Positions 57,921 to 64,000 of a DNA stretch of 64,000 bases are shown here, piece by piece. The stretch comes from Heliopora coerulea. Taxonomy: Eukaryota; Cnidaria; Anthozoa; Scleralcyonacea; Helioporidae. Position 1 is the stretch's first letter. Each line of letters opens with the position of its first letter. A program made the position numbers and the translations under genes. The notes beneath the pieces were generated by a model. That model was given only the letters and a program-made list of their open reading frames with translations. It had not been told where the DNA came from and did not search any database. The stretch spans positions 186,001 to 250,000 of the forward strand of contig JASJOG010000263.1 of assembly GCA_030142905.1 (NCBI GenBank). The letters run 5' to 3'.

Positions 57921-58289
57921 ATAAATAAATTTTCTTCATATAATAATAATGATAAAAATAATGATAATAATAACAATAATAATAATGACTGAATAATGAT
58001 TATTATGATGATAATAATAACAATAATGATAATAATATGAATAATAAAATAGTGGGTTTATTGACATATTCAATAGCAATATGCTAAATTACAATGTGTT
58101 TACATTTACTGTGTACATACTACCGCTAATTATAAATTATTATTGAAACGTTTACAATGCATGTCGCAAATCTTACTAAACCTTTTGCTGTTCGTTACCA
58201 GAAAATATACTATCATTAACGCCAATCTCAAACTCATTAACACAAAAATACATTCATTCTATTCAAGAGATATTCATTAGCATATATAC

Positions 58290-58487
58290 GCAACCATTTG
58301 CATCGAAGAGCATTCCATAGCGCCAATAGACGACCATTAACACCATTCTACTATGCAGTAATGATAATAAAATTATGCAAGAGAAATATCTTGCCTAATA
58401 GAAATTTTATTATCCCTAACATATAGTAGAATGATGTTAATGGTAGTCTGTTGGCACTATAGAACGCCCTTAGATGCAAATGGTTGC
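58290..58487. mobile_element. Foldback MITE next to a hAT end
   Basis: Arms of about 66 bp (GCAACCATTTGCATC...CCATTAACA) around a 65-bp loop. The right arm ends 7 bp before the hAT terminus at 58495. Confidence 0.5.
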
Positions 58488-58494
58488 ATATCTA

Positions 58495-59228
58495 CAGTGC
58501 CGGATTACCCAATAGGCATACTAAGCACGTGCTTAGGGTACTAGCAAAAGAAGGGGCACCAAACAATTTTGTCACGTGACAAATTTTAGATATCAGTCCA
58601 TCATATGTTAACCACCTTGACCATGGACAAGGGACGTATCTATTTTTGTAGCAGCGAGATACCAGAACAACAAAAAGCAATATTCTCGTCGCTAGTCATT
58701 GCATGTACATGACAAACATGAAGTATTGAAGGTTTTCGGCCTGCTTCTTACCGTCGTATGAACTGTACGAACTTTGTACGACATTACACGAGGTAAAAAA
58801 GGCGGTAAATATTTTAGCTCTTCAAGTCTTCAGGGTAAGTGGTGACTTCTAAGTTATTAAGGCATGAAACTTTGTTCTTTCTAAGCAGAAATTGTGATAT
58901 AAAGGTTTAATTTTGTTTTTGTGTTGTTTTAACGCGTTATAACTCAAATAACAGATGAAACGTGACCAACTGAGTGGATCAAAAAAACGTAAACTAGTCG
59001 AAGAAAAGAAACAAAAAAATGCTGAACTAATCCAGAAACTTCCAAAGTTGACACCATATTTTCAAACGAGTAGCACAGAAAACGTTCCCGGGTCTCTAGA
59101 TGTTTCAGAGACTGACCATTCTTTGGGTGATGAGTCAAAAAACTGAAGGAAGTGAAGAAACAGCCATAATTTCAGAAGACCAAAATGTTTCGGAGATTGC
59201 CGTTGATCATCCATCTCCGAATAACCAA
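58495..59228 (+). mobile_element. hAT transposon 5' part (ZMYM1-like), interrupted by a PLE
   Basis: Starts CAGTGCCGGATTACCCAATA, a hAT-type terminus. Coding from ATG 58955: MKRDQLSGSKKRKLVEEKKQ and LPKLTPYFQ, the basic N-terminus usual for this hAT group, with a frameshift near 59145. The frame breaks off at the PLE. Host transposon coding resumes at about 59690 (VDEKETEPTDAENNRSRPIY, THEFHPANW) and ends in stops. Confidence 0.5.
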
Positions 59229-59229
59229 T

Positions 59230-59672
59230 ATTCTGACCAATATTCTAATATCCACAACCAATATTCTAACACATCACCAGGACACTGGCCATCCCACTAC
59301 ATCAGATTATTTCACCATCCTCTCTCACTCCTCCTCATCTATCACTCACGAACTCCTCATTAGAGAAAGATTACTCATTCACAAATTCAATCCTACCCTC
59401 AACTCTCCATCAAGCTCAATTCCTCTTTCCTTATTCTGATTCCCTTTACCCTCTTCGCCACTTCTGACATCTCATCACTTCCTATTTCCTCTCAAACGTC
59501 TTATTTATGCTAATTAACAATGTAATGATATTTTAGTGATTGGTTTATCGTATTATGTTTCATTCTCCGATGATGTTGCGTCTTAAGCAATGAAACGTTA
59601 GATCTAAATAAACCTTTTGACACAAATATGCCTGTCTTACGAATTTTCTGCTGGGCCTTGATTTTCATCCTT
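59230..59672 (+). mobile_element. PLE 3' end inserted in the hAT element
   Basis: Encodes a PLE C-terminus, TSDYFTILSHSSSSITHELL and LIHKFNPTLNSPSSSIPLSL, then TGA/TAA-rich 3' part with CCGATGATGTTGCGTCTTAA and GAAACGTTAG. It ends TTTCTGCTGGGCCTTGATTT, matching the end of the 50-kb PLE. Its 5' junction has three copies of ACCAATATTCT. Confidence 0.5.
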
Positions 59673-59800
59673 CAAAAACAACATTGTACAGGAAAATGTA
59701 GATGAGAAAGAAACTGAACCTACTGACGCCGAAAATAATAGAAGTCGGCCCATATATGGCACACATGAGTTTCATCCAGCCAACTGGTAAAGAATAATCC
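59673..59800 (+). pseudogene. hAT coding remnant right of the PLE
   Basis: Reads QENVDEKETEPTDAENNRSR then PIYGTHEFHPANW before a stop. It continues the hAT N-terminal region in the expected order. Bases 59801-60092 are unassigned. Confidence 0.5.
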
Positions 59801-60092
59801 TGTGATACCTGGTAACAAGGTGACATGAGGTACTTACTGCAATGGGCACAAACAACACCCCTTAGGTCCCTCACGTTTTCGGCGTTTCGCTTCTTAGTCC
59901 GATCCCCCACTCTGGCCTCGCCGTTCGTTCATGGTAGTATATTTTCTGGTAATGAACAGCATAGGGTGGAATTACCAACTGCTCAAATTTCATGCAATAG
60001 ATATTAAAATTTTTTTATTAAACTGGTAAAATCTAATCGACTAATTTAAATTTATACTTATCCATAACATAAAGCAGTGTCCTGTTCAAAAT

Positions 60093-60480
60093 TTAATCAG
60101 TCTTAGAAACGAAACCATAAATCCTTTCACCATTTGCCGTAGTATCCCTTTCCTTAATTTCCACCAATTTCTTTGGTAGTAAGTCGGGCAGTTTACTTGA
60201 CGGATGTAGCAAATTCTTGACTAGGAAAACGCAAAAATCATCCCTACGTTCCTCTAAAGTCTGCAATTTGACCTCGAGCAATATCTGGTTATAAACGTAC
60301 TGTGGAAACATTATTCCAAAATCTCGTTTTTGAATTCATTTAATACTCTTCTTCTGCTCTTGCGTTAAGCCCCCACTCCAGACTTGTAACCCCTATTCCA
60401 TCACAGATTGAATTACACTACAGTAGAGTGTTAATAGATCACATCGTGGGGCGCCTAACCCTTTAATATCATTCATGAAT
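60093..60480 (-). pseudogene. LINE C-terminal fragment of a different family
   Basis: On - strand: LLTLYCSVIQSVME, then VYNQILLEVKLQTLEERRDD and FLVKNLLHPSSKLPDLLPKK. This is the RT thumb and tail of another LINE type, with stops. It is unlike the CKxxFLKRxFxYxGAxxW C-termini of the other LINEs here. Confidence 0.5.
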
Positions 60481-60699
60481 AAACACGCTTTGCAGCTTTT
60501 TTAGTAATATAGGCAGTATTAATATTCTATTTTAGATCATTGTCTGCCCATAGTCCTTACAACTTATAAGATTTCGCTCTAGATATATTTTGATTACCAA
60601 TGACCCACCTGTGAAATCGTTGATTTATCTTCCCTGAGGTCTATCAGCATTCCCTTATACTTTTCCCCTGTAGTGCATGTATTTTAGATATTTATAGAA

Positions 60700-61138
60700 G
60701 AATGACACAATTAGAGGTGTGTCATGTTAATAATAAAGGAGTTGTGAGTTGCACTCGGTGGAAGGAGGATGATATTGTACAATGGCGACCAGGATTAATT
60801 CAAAAGATAAGTAAAGACAGAGAGACAAACAGAACAATCAAATCAAAAGTGCATTACGGTATGGCGAAAGCAATGCACATGCCGGCGATTCCTAATTTCA
60901 TTGTAGACGAGGATCAGCGCTGGACGAAATGGCGTAAGAAATTAGATTATTTTATTTTGGCGTCTGGGATCACGCAGGATGCTCAAAGGAGAGCCACTCT
61001 TCTTCATATGGCAGGTGAAAGAGTTCAACAAATTTTTGAAACTCTTAGTGACACTGGTACATCTTTTCAGAATGCGTGCGATGCCTTGGATCGATATTTT
61101 AAACTGAAGAAAAATGTCACTTTTGAGAGTTACAAGTT
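60700..61138 (+). mobile_element. Ty3/gypsy LTR end, primer site and gag start, cut by a LINE
   Basis: An AATAAA at 60731 and a terminal TGTACA at 60776-60781 suggest an LTR end; TGGCGACCAGGATTAATTC right after it looks like a primer-binding site. Gag starts at ATG 60861 (MAKAMHMPAIPNF) and has WTKWRKKLDYFILASGI, ATLLHMAGERVQQIFETL, and DALDRYFKLKKNVTFESYKF, typical of gypsy gag. It stops where the LINE tail begins. Confidence 0.5.
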
Positions 61139-61327
61139 TATTTATTTATTTGTTTATTTATTTATTTATTTATTTATTTAATGTTATTAAAACACGGTAG
61201 CCTTTCAGATAGTCTGCTTTTCAAAGGACCGTGTAAATTTCTACATACAAACATTAAGCTAATATATTACATACCTATATTACAAACTATATATAGCTAT
61301 TTACAAAATATAATAAGTGAACATTCA

Positions 61328-62452
61328 CTAGTTGGCTAACAGATTTTTGAATGTTTCCAAGGTCTCTGTATTAATATTGTTTACTATATGTTCATCTAAC
61401 CTGTCCCAACACACAGCTCCTCTATAGGAAAAACGTCGCTTTAGGAAATCAGTTCTTGGCTTATTTAGTATAAGTTTGGTGTTATTACTCCGTAAGTTAT
61501 AATAGTGGTTGTCACATGTGTTAAACAACTGTGACAAATAGTTTGGTGCTAAGCCCTTAATTATTTTGTACATCATTATCGATTCACGTTGATTCAAAGT
61601 TTTGATGACGGGAGACCATTTTAAGTTATTAAAGATTTCGACTGACCGAATTTCATATGTAGATCCAGTAATAATCCTAGCTGCGCGCTTCTGCAGTTTG
61701 AATAGTTTTTCAATATTAGAATTGTTACCATCATGCCATACAGTAGAACAATAATTGAAATGGGACAACACCAGTGCATTATACATGGTGATTAAAGAAT
61801 CTTGAGATACAAACTGTTTAGCTTTTTTTAACAAGCTAATATTTCTAGATATAGTTTTGCATTGCCCTTCATTGTGCTTGTTCCATTTCAGCTGTTCATC
61901 GATGATTACACCTAACACCTTTTTATTTGATACTCGTTTAATAGTCTCCTCCCCAGTCGTTAAGACAGGATCATTATCTGAGAATGCTTGTAATCTTTGT
62001 CGTGATCCGATAATCATGTACTCAGTCTTTTCATTATTCAAAGTTAATTTGTTTGACAACAGCCATTTATGGAGATCTTCAAGATCTGAGTTAAGTTTTT
62101 CTTCAATTTGTAAAGAATTGCTTCCCTCACACGATAAGTTAGTGTCATCGGCGAATAAGGCTGCATTTGTTTTTTTAAGACAGTTTGGCAAATCATTGAT
62201 GTATAGTAAAAACAGTAGCGGTCCAAGGTTAGACCCTTGTGGTACACCGCAGCTTACAGTCTTCGTTCCCGTCATCGCTTGATTCACTTTACAAATTTGT
62301 TTACGGTTGTGAAGGTATGACTGAAACCACCGGAGGGCAGTTCCGTGCACACCGTACAATTTGAGTTTGGACAATAGTACGTTATGGTCAACGGTGTCAA
62401 ACGCCCTTTTTAAATCAAGGAATAGGACACCGTTGACGAGACCATTATCCAT
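61328..62452 (-). pseudogene. LINE reverse transcriptase core and C-terminus
   Basis: 374 codons: VLFLDLKRAFDTVDHN, GVPQGSNLGPLLFLLYINDL, ALFADDTNLSCEG (FADD), LVLSHFNYCSTVWHDGN, LFKLQKRAARIITGSTYEIR and PRTDFLKRRFSYRGAVCWD. Intact over this stretch. Confidence 0.5.
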
Positions 62453-63147
62453 ATTGACTAGCCACTGGATTGTGGAATGAAGAAGTGCGGTCTCAGTCGA
62501 GTGTTTTTTCCGAAAGCCTGATTACTGAGAAATAATGATTTTGTTAGTTTCTAGGAAAGAGGATAATTGATTATAAACGATTTTTTCAGTAAGTTTTGCA
62601 ACAACGGAAATAACAGATATGGGTCGATAATTTCCGCAATCAGATCTAGATCCCGCTTTGTGAATAGGTGAGACACAAGCTACTTTCAAATCTTCAGGGA
62701 AAATCCCTGTTTCCAACGATAAATTGAAAATATAAACCAAAGACTCAATTATTGAATCACCTGCTTTCTTTAGTAATTTTGCTGAAATCTTGTCAGGTCC
62801 AGCTGACTTGCTAATTTTCATTTGGTTCAATTACACTTCAAATCCTCTTGGGTTATTGTTGTAAAGTGAAACAAGTTTTGTGTCGGGGTCATATAGATCA
62901 AGGGATGAAAACCATTACTTGGTATGTTGTTCGCTAGATTAGGACCAATATTAGAGAAGTATTGATTAAAAGTTTCGGCGATGTTTTTGTCGCCGGTTAT
63001 GTAGTTTCCGTCTACTTGTAGATTATTAATCGCAGTGGTTTTAGATTGTCGATTTGATATTTCATTAATAATTTTCCAGCTTTCCTTGCTGTTTATCGCA
63101 TTAAGTAATTTTGAGTTGTAATAATTAGACTTGGTTGTTTTTATCAA
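62453..63147 (-). pseudogene. LINE reverse transcriptase N-terminal part, frameshifted
   Basis: Pieces 62522-62830 (KISKSAGPDKISAKLLKKAG, NYRPISVISVVAKLTEKIVY) and 62827-63147 (SWKIINEISNRQSKTTAINN, NQYFSNIGPNLANNI). Overlapping ends show frameshifts at about 62828, with a stop near 62522. Confidence 0.5.
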
Positions 63148-63391
63148 ACGATTTACATAATTTCTGCATTTTTTATAAGCTTCGTTGTAGACAGAAGATC
63201 TAAGTTTAACTGCCTTTTGTTTTAGGTAATCTCTATGATAGCTTAGCTTCTTAATATCTTGGGTTAGCCAGGCTTATATTTGCGGTGTCTAATTGGGGCA
63301 TGTTTGTCAGAGACTTTCAAAAATTCTCTTTTCCAAATTTCCCAAGCAAGATTAGGGTCTGAAATTGCGTTAATTGATATGAAGGCATGCC

Positions 63392-64000
63392 TTAGATCTT
63401 CCTGAAACTTAGTCCTATTGAAATGTTTAAATTGTCTAGACTGACAAATTTAAACTTCTCTTTAGGAATACTAACTTTCCTACATACGTGGGCCAAATTG
63501 TGATCACTGATCCCAAGATCAATAACCCCAGCGTCTATAATTTTGTTGTTGTTAATTTGTGAAAAAATAACACCTATAAGGGTTGCAGAAGTTAATGTTA
63601 CCCTAGTAGGACTTTTGATGTGTTGCTGGAGCTGGTAAATATCCATGAGATCCTGTATTTTATTTAGTGATATGGTATTTTCGGATTGTAAGAAATTGCA
63701 ATTTAAGTCTCCTGTTATTATAAGCTCTTTTCTCTCGTTGTCGGCTTGTTAGAAAAACAATTCAAAATCGTGAAATAGTTCAATTTTAGTATCTGGTGGA
63801 CGATACCAAGTTGCAACGAGGAATGGTTTACTTTTTGATTTTAAAATTTCAATACAGAGTGCCTCGAGATTAGTTGGTATTAAATCTTCACGCCTTATGA
63901 AATTAACGTTACTTTTTACGTAGATTGCAACTCCTCCTCCGTTTCTATTACGATCTTTTCTTATCACTTCGTAGCCAGGTATCTCAACCATCTGGCTGTT
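63392..64000 (-). pseudogene. LINE endonuclease, broken
   Basis: Pieces 63392-63646 (YQLQQHIKSPTRVTLTSATL, LGISDHNLAHV with the SDH motif) and 63749-63991 (YEVIRKDRNRNGGGVAIYVK, ATWYRPPDTKIELF). The N-terminal SETK-type block would lie right of the window. Confidence 0.5.

Larger units (their letters stand above)
61139..64000 (-). mobile_element. CR1-like LINE, frameshifted, running off the right edge
   Basis: 3' end is an (AAAT)n run at 61139-61181, then a UTR with GGCTACCGTGTTTTAATAAC that resembles the UTR of the 18627-22275 LINE. RT and endonuclease read leftward in at least five pieces. The 5' end lies beyond 64000. Confidence 0.5.

Noticed and set aside
59665..59910. 81-codon - strand frame at the hAT/PLE junction
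   Set aside because: Lies opposite hAT remnant coding and shows no domain of its own.

Overview
The window is AT-rich nuclear DNA of an animal with introns, most likely an anthozoan cnidarian and plausibly a stony coral. That placement is inference. It rests on the mix of CR1-like LINEs with a PHD finger and a 2A-like motif, many Penelope-like elements (PLEs) with GIY-YIG ends, a DUF3504/Crypton-type tyrosine recombinase, a tRNA-derived SINE, and compact orthologues of conserved animal genes.

Three host genes can be supported. (1) The 3' part of a Ral GTPase-activating protein alpha subunit lies on the + strand. Six coding exons run from 100 to 34267, all with matching splice phases, and they carry most of the Rap/Ran-GAP domain, including the HLGND motif, and the stop codon. 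(2) A C/EBP-family bZIP transcription factor lies on the - strand at 42062-42823. It is intronless, but its frame has no AUG before the conserved N-terminus; CCAAT boxes, a CRE-like site and a short upstream ORF precede it. (3) The whole coding region of WASHC1 (WASH complex actin nucleation promoter) lies on the - strand in three exons (54776-54010, 48472-48210, 47221-46875). One of its introns is of the GC-AG class.

Layout. 1-34600: RalGAP alpha exons, with introns full of transposons: a nearly intact 3.8-kb LINE, a Tigger-like element holding a hAT MITE, a Tc1-like DD37E element, a PLE fragment, a hAT fragment, two antisense CR1-like LINEs, two inverted PLE pairs and several MITEs. 34600-42000: intergenic, with Harbinger-like MITEs and a PLE fragment inside an AT microsatellite that carries a plausible hammerhead ribozyme. 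42000-43100: C/EBP and its promoter. 43100-46870: intergenic, with a SINE. 46875-54800: WASHC1, with an inverted PLE pair and a longer PLE copy in its large intron. 54800-64000: intergenic transposon graveyard with a Crypton remnant, a PLE end inside a hAT element, and a CR1-like LINE that has broken a Ty3/gypsy gag and runs off the right edge.

The most interesting pattern is that three separate PLE insertions are head-to-head inverted pairs, and each is bounded by a perfect 11-14 bp target-site duplication. This indicates that each pair arrived as one unit. Several of these ends carry hammerhead-like motifs.

Nothing was run. All homology calls are from reading translations and comparing stretches by eye. 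Exon boundaries rest on splice signals and on agreement of phase.
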